Assembly (NCBI GenBank): GCA_016926705.1
Contig: JAFGOC010000146.1
Coordinates: 1-46,551 of the forward strand
Reading direction: 5' to 3'
DNA length: 46,551 nt
Source of the DNA: Dehalococcoidales bacterium
GTDB taxonomy: Bacteria; Chloroflexota; Dehalococcoidia; Dehalococcoidales; RBG-16-60-22
Shown here: piece after piece, positions 31,622 to 40,093 of the stretch
Layout: each line of letters begins with the position of its first letter
Position numbering within the stretch: position 1 is the first letter of the stretch
Translations under genes and position numbers: made by a program
Notes under the pieces: model-generated
Databases searched by the model: none
Seen by the model: the letters and a program-made list of their open reading frames with translations, nothing else
Told to the model about the DNA's origin: nothing

Positions 31622-34327
31622 GTGGAAGCAATTACGATAGTCCTCAACGGAGTGGAAGTAAGCGGCTATCCGGGAACTACTATTTTGGAACTAGCCAGGG
31701 AATCGGGGGTGTACATACCCACCCTCTGCAATGACCCCAATCTGGTTTCTATAGGCGCCTGCCGATTGTGTATTGTAGAAGACGAACGCAATGGAGCTCT
31801 GCTGGCTTCCTGCGTGACCCCTATCTCACCGGGCATGATTATCAATACCAACTCACCGAGGGTACTGGAACACCGCAAGAAAATACTTAAATTAATGCTG
31901 GCAAGTCACCCCGATTCCTGTCTGGTTTGCGATAAAGGCAACCGCTGCCAGCTGCGTAAACTGGCGGCGGAGATGGGCATAGGGCTCGTTGAGTTTCAGA
32001 GGATTCCACAGTCAGATACCATTGAGGAGGTCAACCCTTTTATTGAGCGCGACCTTTCCAAGTGCATCATGTGCGGCAAGTGCATCAGGGCCGACCAGGA
32101 GCTGGTAGTCGAAGGCGCCATTGATTATATCCACCGGGGGGCCTCTGTAAAGGCGGCCACACTGAACGACCTGCCTCTGGAGAAATCGGAGTGTACCTTT
32201 TGCGGAGTCTGTGTAGCCATTTGCCCCACCGGCGCGATTATGGAAAAAGACAGGGCGTATACCGGCACGGCTACGACTATGGTTACAAGCGTATGCCCTT
32301 ATTGCGGCTGCGGCTGTGCTATTACGCTGGGAGTTAAAGACGGAAAAATAATTTATACCAGGCCTGTGCCGGAAAGCCCGGTAAGTCGTGGTACTTTATG
32401 CGTCCGCGGCAGTTACGGATATGATTTCATACATAGTAAAGAAAGACTAAACAAACCGCTGGTAAAGGTTAATGGTGACTTCCAGGAAGCGACCTGGGAA
32501 GAGGCCTTAGCTTTAGCAGCCGAAAATTTCAAGCGAATTAAAGAGATTTATGGCCCCGATGCCCTGGCGGTCTTCGGCTCGCCTAAGTGTACTAATGAGG
32601 AAAACTATCTTCTTCAAAGGTTCGCCCGTGGGGTGCTGGGCACAAATAACATTGATAACAGCAATCGCCTTTATTGCGCTGCCAGTTTGACAGGACTGGG
32701 CGTAACGGTCGGCTATGCCGGGACAACTGGCTCCATCAATTATTTAGAACGGTCACAGATCATCTTGGTAATCGGTGCAAACCCTGAAATATCCGCCCCA
32801 GCCGTAGCCTATGCTATAAAGCGGGCGGTTAAATTCAATGGGGCGAAACTTATAATTATAGACCCACGGTATACCCCGTTAAGTAATTTCGCGCAAATCC
32901 ATCTGCGTTCCAGCGTGGGCACCGACGTACCCTTGCTGAACGGACTGGCCAGGATAATTATTAACGAAAAAAAGCTGGACGAGGAATTCGTTACACGTAT
33001 GACAGATAACTTTAATAACTGGTCGAAGAGCCTGGAAAAATATACCGCAGTTTATGTTGAAAAGACAACTGGAATCCCTAAAAAGGATATACAAACAGCG
33101 GCGCGGCTGTTGGGAGAGGCCGAGAATACCTCAATTGTGTATGGCAACGGCATCACCCAGCAGGCGAACGGCACCGAGACGGTAATTGCTATAGCTAATC
33201 TGGCGATGCTCACCGGCAATGCGGGGCGGCGGGGTGGCATATTTGCCTTGCAGCGTCATAATAATGCCCGCGGCGCCTGCGATATGGGCGTTGTCCCTAA
33301 CTTCTTACCGGGCTATTTAGGCGTGAACGATACTCAAAACAGGCAAAAGTTTGAGGGGAGGTGGAATGTCAAGCTACCGGCTGATAACGGCCTGACAGCC
33401 CTGGAAATGATGGAGGCGGCCAGAAAGGGAAAGGTCAAGGGTATGTTTATCATGGGTGAAAATCCGGTCGCCAGTTTCCCGCAGCCCAAGCTTATTAAAG
33501 AAGCCTTAACATCGCTTGAATTCCTCGTCGTTACCGATATGTTTCCCGGTGAAGCTGTCCGGCTGGCATCGGTTGTACTGCCGGCAACAAGTTTTGCCGA
33601 AAAAGAGGGGACATTTACCAACTTCGAAGGGAGAATTCAGTCGGTAAGAAAGGCTATTATTCCATTTGGCGATAGCCGGCCCGATAGTGAAATAATAATG
33701 CAATTATCATTAGCAATGGGGTCTCCGATGCTTTATTCGTCACCCCACCAGGTGATGGAGGAAATAGAAGAGATGGTACCCTTCTACCATAAGGTTTCTC
33801 CCAAAGACGCTGATACAATGGGATTGGAGATGGGCGAGGTCGATGGTGATACACCGGGAACCAGGCGTTTTTATAAAGGCCTTTTCCCCAGCGGCTTTGG
33901 ACGGTTTCAACCTGTGGACTTTACGCCATTGCAGGAGAGTAAAAATGGATATAATTTCACATTAATAACAGGCTCCAGCAGGTACCATTTTGGTACCGGT
34001 GCATGGAGTCAGCGTTCTTCAAGGTTAAGGCGATTCTCTCCGGAATCTTTCCTGGAAATCAATCCCGCCGATGCTAAAGAACTCGGTTTTAAGGACGAGG
34101 ATAAAATCCAAATTATATCGGAACAGGGTGAAATTTCGACATCCGCCAAGGTAAGTAATGTGTTGCCTAAGGGGCTTCTCTACATGGCGGACTCTTTCCC
34201 GCAGAGTCCTGTACGTGAGCTGTTTGGTACAGTCATTGACCCCCGGTCCAAAACACCGGCGCTTAAGTCGTGCGCTGTGCGCTTAGAAAGGATAACTGCT
34301 GATGACCAAGCTAAAGGAAACCCCTAA
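31622..34327 (+). CDS. FdhA-like molybdopterin oxidoreductase, catalytic ligands replaced
   Basis: A 901-residue subunit with the NuoG/FdhA layout: [2Fe-2S] ferredoxin domain (1-78), His/Cys cluster (HPDSCLVCDKGNRC), two [4Fe-4S] motifs (CIMCGKC; CTFCGVCVAICP), the FDH-type cluster (CPYCGCGC) and full molybdopterin domains with a C-terminal MoCo-dinucleotide domain. Ungapped comparison with recalled E. coli FdhF at NNID..xR shows the Sec140/His141 pair replaced by Tyr351-Cys352. The Arg of ETARIAD is Asn422, and the Lys of CLKG is Arg262. No in-frame TGA is involved. It may thus use another substrate or act only in electron transfer. It begins with GTG right after the tandem-receiver stop and overlaps the NuoE-like gene by 26 bp. 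It would usually be named formate dehydrogenase alpha subunit; I avoid that name. Confidence 0.9.
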   Translation: MEAITIVLNGVEVSGYPGTTILELARESGVYIPTLCNDPNLVSIGACRLCIVEDERNGALLASCVTPISPGMIINTNSPRVLEHRKKILKLMLASHPDSCLVCDKGNRCQLRKLAAEMGIGLVEFQRIPQSDTIEEVNPFIERDLSKCIMCGKCIRADQELVVEGAIDYIHRGASVKAATLNDLPLEKSECTFCGVCVAICPTGAIMEKDRAYTGTATTMVTSVCPYCGCGCAITLGVKDGKIIYTRPVPESPVSRGTLCVRGSYGYDFIHSKERLNKPLVKVNGDFQEATWEEALALAAENFKRIKEIYGPDALAVFGSPKCTNEENYLLQRFARGVLGTNNIDNSNRLYCAASLTGLGVTVGYAGTTGSINYLERSQIILVIGANPEISAPAVAYAIKRAVKFNGAKLIIIDPRYTPLSNFAQIHLRSSVGTDVPLLNGLARIIINEKKLDEEFVTRMTDNFNNWSKSLEKYTAVYVEKTTGIPKKDIQTAARLLGEAENTSIVYGNGITQQANGTETVIAIANLAMLTGNAGRRGGIFALQRHNNARGACDMGVVPNFLPGYLGVNDTQNRQKFEGRWNVKLPADNGLTALEMMEAARKGKVKGMFIMGENPVASFPQPKLIKEALTSLEFLVVTDMFPGEAVRLASVVLPATSFAEKEGTFTNFEGRIQSVRKAIIPFGDSRPDSEIIMQLSLAMGSPMLYSSPHQVMEEIEEMVPFYHKVSPKDADTMGLEMGEVDGDTPGTRRFYKGLFPSGFGRFQPVDFTPLQESKNGYNFTLITGSSRYHFGTGAWSQRSSRLRRFSPESFLEINPADAKELGFKDEDKIQIISEQGEISTSAKVSNVLPKGLLYMADSFPQSPVRELFGTVIDPRSKTPALKSCAVRLERITADDQAKGNP

Positions 34328-34787
34328 AATCAATTTGAAAGAAATCGATAAAATTGTTGAAAGCCGCAGAAATAAAAAGTGGGGCTTGATACCTATGCTT
34401 CAGGAAATCCAGGAGCGGGCCGGCTATATTCCACCTGAAGTCATACCACGTGTCGCGTATGCAGTAGGCCTGTTTCCCAGCCAGGTACAGGCAGTGATTA
34501 CCTTTTATTCGCAACTTTATACTCATCCCCGTGGCAAAAACATCGTCAGGGTTTGCCGTGGTACGGCCTGCCATGTGCGTGGCGGAAAGACTATTCTGAA
34601 ACTGGTCAAGCAGCACCTTGGCATTGAAGAAGATGAAACCACTGATGATATGGAATATACCCTGGAAACAGTCGCCTGTATCGGTGTCTGTGCTCTGGCG
34701 CCTAACCTCGTGGTGAATAATAACATACACGGCAATATGAACCCTAAAAAAGTAGCTGCTATCTTCGGCAATTATAAGGGGAGTTAA
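34302..34787 (+). CDS. NuoE-like (HydC-type) [2Fe-2S] subunit
   Basis: A 161-residue protein of the 24-kDa complex I subunit family, found in NADH-linked hydrogenases and formate dehydrogenases. A helical N-terminal domain (MLQEIQERAGYIPPEV) is followed by a thioredoxin-like domain with the four cluster Cys in VCRGTACHVRGG and ACIGVCALAPN. It overlaps the fdhA-like gene by 26 bp, with AAGGA upstream of ATG. The NuoF-like gene follows by one base. Together they form an electron-entry module for NADH. Confidence 0.94.
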   Translation: MTKLKETPKINLKEIDKIVESRRNKKWGLIPMLQEIQERAGYIPPEVIPRVAYAVGLFPSQVQAVITFYSQLYTHPRGKNIVRVCRGTACHVRGGKTILKLVKQHLGIEEDETTDDMEYTLETVACIGVCALAPNLVVNNNIHGNMNPKKVAAIFGNYKGS

Positions 34788-34788
34788 T

Positions 34789-37700
34789 ATGGCGAAACGA
34801 AAAACCGCAGCCTCTACCAGCGGACAACGCGAAGTTCTCATCTGCTGCGGTTCGGGTTGTCCCGGCTCGGAGCAAATTCTTCAACGCCTGAAAAAGGAGA
34901 CGGCGGGGCTTGGACTTAAAATCAAAATCAAGCCGACCGGCTGCCACGGTTTTTGCCAGCAGGGTCCGACGGTGCTGGTCCAGCCTGACGATATACTTTA
35001 CTGCAAAGTGACCGAGGATGATGTTAAAGAGATAGTACAGAAACACTTACAAAATAACGTAATTGTTGAAAGACTATTGTATTCCGACCTCATCACCGGG
35101 GAGAAAATACCCCATTATACTGACATCAAGTTCTTCCGGGAACAGAAACGGATTGTCCTGCGCCATTGCGGTAGTATCAATCCGGAGCGGATAGAAGAAT
35201 ATATCTCCAGTGGTGGGTATAAGTCATTAAAAAAGGTTCTTACTTCTCTGAAACCTGCAGAGGTAATTGACCTGATAAAGCGCTCCGGTCTACGGGGGCG
35301 AGGAGGAGCCGGTTTCCCCACCGGCACCAAGTGGGAGTTCTGTCATAACGCCGCAGGTGATAAAAAGTACATGATATGCAATGCCGACGAAGGCGACCCT
35401 GGTGCTTTCATGGACCGCTCCATTCTAGAGGCTGACCCGCACGCCGTCCTGGAAGGGCTAAGTATAGCTGCATATGCCATCGGAGCTGATGAAGGCTATA
35501 TCTATATCCGCGCCGAATACCCGCTGGCTGTTAAACGCCTGCGTACCGCATTGCAGCAGGCAATCGATAAAGGATTTCTGGGCAATAATATTCTTAATTC
35601 AGGATTTAACCTGAAAATAAATATCATGGAAGGAGCCGGAGCTTTTGTTTGCGGGGAGGAAACGGCGCTGATTGCCTCAATAGAAAGTAAGCGTGGCATG
35701 CCGAGGCCTCGTCCTCCCTTCCCGGCAAATTCAGGACTGGACGGCAAGCCTACTATTATCAATAATGTGAAAACTTTAGCTACCGTCCCGGTTATAATTG
35801 AGCGGGGTGCGGAGTGGTTTGCCGGCATCGGAACGGAGAAGAGTAAAGGGACAGCGGTATTCGCGCTTTCCGGTAAGATAGCTAACAGCGGTCTGGTAGA
35901 AGTGCCTATGGGGACCCCCTTATCGAAAATAGTTTATGAGATAGGGGGAGGTATTCCAAAAGGGAGGCGTCTAAAGGCAGTACAGACGGGCGGACCTTCG
36001 GGTGGGTGTATCCCTGCACGTTTTATCGATACGCCCATTGAGTACGAAACACTCGCCAAACTCGGCTCAATCATGGGCTCGGGCGGCATGGTGGTTATGG
36101 ACGAGGCTACCTGTATGGTAGAGGTAGCAAGGTTCTTCTTGAGTTTCACCCAGAGTGAGTCCTGCGGGAAATGCACACCATGCAGGTTGGGTACGCGGCA
36201 GATGCTGGCGATACTAACCCGCATTACCGAAGGTCGTGGCCGCGATGAGGATATCGACGCTCTGCTGGCTATCGGCAAGACCGTGAAAGAATGCTCGCTT
36301 TGCGGACTGGGGCAGACCGCCCCCAACCCGGTTATTTCAACCATCAATTACTTCCGCGACGAATACGAGGCGCATATCCGCGAGAAAAAATGTCCGGCGG
36401 CGGTGTGCGAGACCTTAATGATATCGCCCTGCCAGCATACCTGCCCGGCGGGTATCAATATCCCCAAGTATGTCGCCCATATTGCAGACGGTGATTATAA
36501 GGCGGCTATCGAGACCATAAGGGAGCGTAATCCCTTTGCCGCCGTATGCGGCCGCATCTGCCACCACCCCTGCGAAGAAAGGTGCCGCCGCGGCGAGCTG
36601 GACGACCCCGTTGCTATCAGGACACTGAAACGTTTTGCCGCCGACTGGTATGCCGAACACAGCGGTGAGATTGATGGTATAAAGCCATTCCCGCGAACGA
36701 AAAAGCAGAAGGTGGCGGTGGTGGGGGCCGGGCCGGCCGGTCTGGCCTGTGCCTATTTCCTGGCACAGCTGGGCTACGGTGTGACGGTCTATGAGGCTTT
36801 ACCGATAGGTGGCGGGATGCTTTCGGTGGCGATACCGGAATTCCGCCTGCCGCAGTTGGCTATCCAGCAGGATATTGACTATATAGTAAAGCGGGGGGTA
36901 GAAATAAAGTACAACACACCGATAAATATCAACTTTACCGTCGACCACCTGCTCAAAGACGGTTTTGCCGCGGTCTTCATCGCCGCTGGTGCCCAGCGCA
37001 GCCAGCGGTTGGGAATCCCGGGAGAGGTGGAGGATATTGAAGGAGTTTTCTACGGACTGCGCTTCCTACGGGACATCAGGCTGGGAAGGTCGACTAAATT
37101 AGGACGGCGTGTCGCAGTCATCGGCGGTGGCAACGTGGCACTTGATGCCGCCAGGACTTCCTTAAGACTGGGAGCGAAGGAAGTAAATATATACTACCGC
37201 CGCTCTCGCGATGAAATGCCGGTATCTGATATTGAGTATGATGAAGCCGTCGATGAGGGTGTAAGAATCAACTTCCTGGTCACACCGACAAGGATAACCA
37301 GTGCTGACTGGAAAGTGACCGGACTCCAGTGTACCCGCATGGAGCTGGGAGAACCTGATGAAAGCGGTCGCCGCCGTCCCATCCCCATCTCCGGCTCGGA
37401 GTTCACCGTAGAAGCCGATAACGTAATCGCTGCGGTAGGGCAGGCGCCCGATCTTTCTTTCCTTCCTCCCGATAGTGAGTTGGAACGCACCCGCTGGGAG
37501 ACGCTGGTGACAGACAGCAATACCCTGGCGACTAATATACCCGGTATCTTCGCGGGTGGTGATTTCGTCACCGGACCGGATATGGTGGTTAATGCTGTCG
37601 CTGCCGGTAGAAGGAGTGCTCTCGCTATCGATAAGTACTTAAGAGGCGATACCTCACGCGTAGAAGTACACGACCGCAAAGCCGAGGCAGTGGAAGAACG

Positions 37701-37866
37701 ACCGGCAGAGCTCGATGAGACCTGGGAGACGAAGCCGCGCAGCAAGGTAAAGACGCTGCCGCTGCCGGAGAGACGCAGCAGCTTCGCCGAGATAGAACTC
37801 AGCTTGACCGAGGGAGTAGCCCAACGTGAAGCCAAGCGCTGTCTGCGCTGTGACCTTGAAGGATGA
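34789..37866 (+). CDS. NuoF-like (HydB-type) flavoprotein fused to GltD/NfnB-like domain
   Basis: A 1025-residue fusion. Residues about 14-90 form a thioredoxin-like [2Fe-2S] domain (CCGSGCPGS...CHGFC). Residues about 100-520 form NuoF with the NADH/FMN region (RGRGGAGFPTGTKW, CNADEGDPGAFMDR) and the [4Fe-4S] motif ESCGKCTPCRLGTRQ. From about 537, a GltD-like domain with CQHTCPAGINIPKY, VVGAGPAGLACAYF and VIGGGNVALDAAR extends to the C terminus, ending in a CxRCD. This provides a second FAD and NAD(P) site. The same kind of module is inserted in the HdrA of this window, and both share the MELGEPDxSGRRRP segment. Two flavins suggest bifurcation or NADPH/NADH exchange. AAGGGGAG precedes the ATG. 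Confidence 0.93.
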   Translation: MAKRKTAASTSGQREVLICCGSGCPGSEQILQRLKKETAGLGLKIKIKPTGCHGFCQQGPTVLVQPDDILYCKVTEDDVKEIVQKHLQNNVIVERLLYSDLITGEKIPHYTDIKFFREQKRIVLRHCGSINPERIEEYISSGGYKSLKKVLTSLKPAEVIDLIKRSGLRGRGGAGFPTGTKWEFCHNAAGDKKYMICNADEGDPGAFMDRSILEADPHAVLEGLSIAAYAIGADEGYIYIRAEYPLAVKRLRTALQQAIDKGFLGNNILNSGFNLKINIMEGAGAFVCGEETALIASIESKRGMPRPRPPFPANSGLDGKPTIINNVKTLATVPVIIERGAEWFAGIGTEKSKGTAVFALSGKIANSGLVEVPMGTPLSKIVYEIGGGIPKGRRLKAVQTGGPSGGCIPARFIDTPIEYETLAKLGSIMGSGGMVVMDEATCMVEVARFFLSFTQSESCGKCTPCRLGTRQMLAILTRITEGRGRDEDIDALLAIGKTVKECSLCGLGQTAPNPVISTINYFRDEYEAHIREKKCPAAVCETLMISPCQHTCPAGINIPKYVAHIADGDYKAAIETIRERNPFAAVCGRICHHPCEERCRRGELDDPVAIRTLKRFAADWYAEHSGEIDGIKPFPRTKKQKVAVVGAGPAGLACAYFLAQLGYGVTVYEALPIGGGMLSVAIPEFRLPQLAIQQDIDYIVKRGVEIKYNTPININFTVDHLLKDGFAAVFIAAGAQRSQRLGIPGEVEDIEGVFYGLRFLRDIRLGRSTKLGRRVAVIGGGNVALDAARTSLRLGAKEVNIYYRRSRDEMPVSDIEYDEAVDEGVRINFLVTPTRITSADWKVTGLQCTRMELGEPDESGRRRPIPISGSEFTVEADNVIAAVGQAPDLSFLPPDSELERTRWETLVTDSNTLATNIPGIFAGGDFVTGPDMVVNAVAAGRRSALAIDKYLRGDTSRVEVHDRKAEAVEERPAELDETWETKPRSKVKTLPLPERRSSFAEIELSLTEGVAQREAKRCLRCDLEG

Positions 37867-37906
37867 TTATAACGTTAATGGTAAACCAAGCAGAGGGGGG
37901 TTGGCT

Positions 37907-38551
37907 ATGAAGTCGATAACTAAACAAAAACCGATAGAAGAAATCGAGAATTCTCTGCAAGGCATGGACAAGGTGTTCGTCATAGGCTGCGGGACCTGCA
38001 CCACGCTTACGAAGACCGGCGGTGTGGAACAGGTTGAAGCAATGAAGGAGAGCCTTCAGCAGATAGGGAAACGCGTTACCGGCGGGACTGTCATTCCCAC
38101 GGCCTGTGATGATATGACCGAGGAAACCATGAAAGAGAATGAACAATATATCCGCAGCGCCGACTGTGTCCTTTCGATGAGCTGCGCCCTGGGGGTACAT
38201 CGGATGACACTCTACCTGGATAAGCCGGTAATTCCGGCGGTGGATACACTATTTATCGGGGTTGAAGAAAGCCCCGGGTACTTCCGCGAGGTATGCTCCC
38301 AGTGCGGGCAGTGTCTCCTCGGCGAGACGGCCGGTATCTGCCCCATCACCGCCTGCCATAAAGGACTGGTCAACGGTCCCTGCGGCGGTACAAATAACGG
38401 CAAGTGCGAAGTTGATAAAGAGAAGGACTGTGCCTGGACTCTGATTTACAATCGTCTCAAGGAACAGAACAGGCTCGATTTGATGCGCCGATACCAGCCG
38501 CCCCGAAACCACCACGTTACCTTGAAACCGGGCATCATGAAGATTGAATAA
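37907..38551 (+). CDS. metV: MetV-like methylene-THF reductase partner (Cys-rich)
   Basis: A 214-residue protein of the MTHFR_C/MetV family that partners MetF in acetogens. ATG 37907 follows GAGGGGGG; the track's 37826 start overlaps the previous gene and has no ribosome site. The N-terminal part is Rossmann-like (VFVIGCGTCTT). The C-terminal part has the family Cys region CSQCGQCLLGETAGICPITACHKGLVNGPCGG, thought to hold iron-sulfur or zinc. It lies between the NuoF fusion and metF, with 5-14 bp before the next gene. This indicates that electrons from the Nuo/Fdh-like subunits reach MetF through MetV. Confidence 0.92.
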   Translation: MKSITKQKPIEEIENSLQGMDKVFVIGCGTCTTLTKTGGVEQVEAMKESLQQIGKRVTGGTVIPTACDDMTEETMKENEQYIRSADCVLSMSCALGVHRMTLYLDKPVIPAVDTLFIGVEESPGYFREVCSQCGQCLLGETAGICPITACHKGLVNGPCGGTNNGKCEVDKEKDCAWTLIYNRLKEQNRLDLMRRYQPPRNHHVTLKPGIMKIE

Positions 38552-38565
38552 GGGGGGTGAAGACA

Positions 38566-39450
38566 TTGATATCTCGTTTCGAAGAAGTTATTAATTCAGA
38601 TAAATTTATCGTTACTACCGAGGTCGCTCCACCCAAGGGTACGAACCTAGAAAAAATGCTTCACCATATCGATATTCTCAAGGATAAAGTAGATGCCATT
38701 AACGTTACCGATCATCAGAGCTCGGTGATGCGTTTTCCGTCGCTGGGCGGTTGCCTGGCTATCAAGGAGAAGGGCGGCGAACCTATCATGCAGATGACCT
38801 GCCGCGACCGTAACCGTATGGCTTTAGAGGCCGACCTTCTTTTTGCATATAGCCGCGGCATCAGGAATGTACTCTGCCTTACCGGCGATGCTGTGCCGGT
38901 GGGTGACCATAAAGAGGCCAAAGGCGTGTTTGACCTGGACTCGCTGCAGCTATTAATGGCAATCCGCCAGCTGATGTCCGGCAAAGACCTGGGGGGTAAT
39001 GAGCTTGAGGGGACAGTGGAGTTCTGCATGGGGGCTATCGTAACACCGGAGGCGCAGCCCCTTGAACCGCAGCTTGTCAAGTTTGAAAAAAAGATAGAGG
39101 CCGGCGCCCAGTTTTTCCAGACACAGGCCATCTACGACCTGGAAAATTTTGCCAGCTTTATGAGATACGCCCGCAAGTTCAATACCAAAATACTGGCGGG
39201 TATCGTCCTGCTGTCATCGGCGCGTATGGCTAAATATATGACGGAAAACGTGCCGGGCATCTTCGTCCCTCAAGACCTGATTGATGAAATGTCTGGCACA
39301 CCTAAAGAAGGGATGTTAGCCAAGGGTATCGAGATTGCCGGCAGGACAATCGCCATTTTGAAAAAGGAGGCCCTGTGCGACGGCGTACACATTATGGCTA
39401 TCGGCAGGGAGGAAGTGGTCCCGGATATCCTGAAAGCTGCGGGACTTTAA
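38566..39450 (+). CDS. metF: Methylenetetrahydrofolate reductase
   Basis: A 294-residue FAD-dependent TIM-barrel reductase that converts methylene-THF to methyl-THF in the Wood-Ljungdahl methyl branch. I choose TTG 38566 because AGGGGGGTGA lies 5 nt upstream. The track's GTG 38557 lies within that ribosome site. Landmarks: VTTEVAPPKGT, NVTDHQSS, LCLTGDAVPVGDH, and AQFFQTQAIYDLENF. The family's N-terminal Glu is present in TEVAPP. It closes the operon. The accessory island begins about 40 bp further on. Confidence 0.94.
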   Translation: MISRFEEVINSDKFIVTTEVAPPKGTNLEKMLHHIDILKDKVDAINVTDHQSSVMRFPSLGGCLAIKEKGGEPIMQMTCRDRNRMALEADLLFAYSRGIRNVLCLTGDAVPVGDHKEAKGVFDLDSLQLLMAIRQLMSGKDLGGNELEGTVEFCMGAIVTPEAQPLEPQLVKFEKKIEAGAQFFQTQAIYDLENFASFMRYARKFNTKILAGIVLLSSARMAKYMTENVPGIFVPQDLIDEMSGTPKEGMLAKGIEIAGRTIAILKKEALCDGVHIMAIGREEVVPDILKAAGL

Positions 39451-39490
39451 AAAGGTCTTTTAGGAATCTTACTATAAGGATTCTATCTAC

Positions 39491-39502
39491 ATGGTGGGCG
39501 GT
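39491..39502 (+). repeat. Distal direct repeat of the tRNA-Val 3' end (candidate att)
   Basis: ATGGTGGGCGGT matches 43067-43078 exactly. It lies 40 bp after metF, where base composition shifts to AT-rich. Confidence 0.5.
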
Positions 39503-39608
39503 GGTAAACGAAAGGTAGAACTTATACCTTGGCATTTACAATTACATTCTAATAGGACTTATTACTTAGTTTATGCTATTTGTACGGTATTATATATAAG
39601 AGAACCAC

Positions 39609-39676
39609 GTAAGCTTGTAGGATGTCCTGGATAGCTTCCTCTGGACGGGGAGTTCGACCCTCCCCCGTCTCCACCA
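39609..39676 (+). ncRNA. ssrA: tmRNA (ssrA) 3'-end fragment
   Basis: TAAGCTTGTAGGATGTCC, then CTGGACGGGGAGTTCGACCC and CTCCACCA, match the 3' end of bacterial tmRNA. They include the T-arm (GGGAG-TTCGACC-CTCCC), the acceptor strand CGTCTCC and an encoded CCA. The 5' half that should start about 350 nt upstream (GGAGACG pairing with CGTCTCC, and a tag ORF) is absent: that stretch is metF coding sequence. A permuted arrangement is not seen downstream either. It is therefore a fragment, probably carried or displaced by an element that uses ssrA as integration site. Confidence 0.78.
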
Positions 39677-39682
39677 GAAACA
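39664..39682 (+). repeat. 19-bp direct repeat covering the tmRNA 3' end (copy 1)
   Basis: CCCGTCTCCACCAGAAACA, identical to 40969-40987. It holds the acceptor strand and CCA of the tmRNA fragment plus six bases beyond. It may be an attachment-site remnant. Confidence 0.65.
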
Positions 39683-39849
39683 CGGGAGAGCCCCCAAAGG
39701 AAGGTGGTTTTTGTATTATCTTCATAATTACGATAATGATTGAGTATATAGATATTGTATATAAATATTAATTAACTTATTTTTAACCAAAAATATGTAC
39801 ATAATATGTACATAAAATAAAGACTAAAGTATTTTTTAAATATGTTTTC

Positions 39850-40044
39850 TTATTTTGTTACCCAAAAATATATACCAATTCCGATAATTACTAAACCACT
39901 AATAGTAAAGTACAATCTTAATCCTTTTCGTGATAGTGTTATAAGTAACGGATTTGCTCTCTTAAAAAACCAGTCCCAGTTTTTATAAGATGTGATAATA
40001 AAAAAAACTCCAATAGCTATAATAATAATATAAAAAGGGTCCAC
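39850..40044 (-). CDS. Small membrane protein, candidate immunity protein
   Basis: A 64-residue protein with two hydrophobic segments (about 4-20 and 42-62) separated by a basic loop (SYKNWDWFFKRANP). GTG start is supported by GAAGGAG 7 nt upstream. No family recognised. It lies 49 bp downstream of the first RHS tip on the same strand, the usual place for an immunity gene in polymorphic toxin systems. That role is inferred from position only. Confidence 0.6.
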   Translation of the reverse strand: MDPFYIIIIAIGVFFIITSYKNWDWFFKRANPLLITLSRKGLRLYFTISGLVIIGIGIYFWVTK

Positions 40045-40093
40045 GAAATTACTCCTTCTATATTCATATATTATTTTTAGATGAAATTATATT

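Noticed and set aside
31622-34327. Selenocysteine read-through in the fdhA-like gene
   Set aside because: No in-frame TGA at the ligand codon; it reads TAT (Tyr) followed by TGC (Cys).
39300-39720. Complete or circularly permuted tmRNA
   Set aside because: No 5' GGAGACG partner for the acceptor strand and no tag ORF in the metF-to-fragment gap or just after the CCA.
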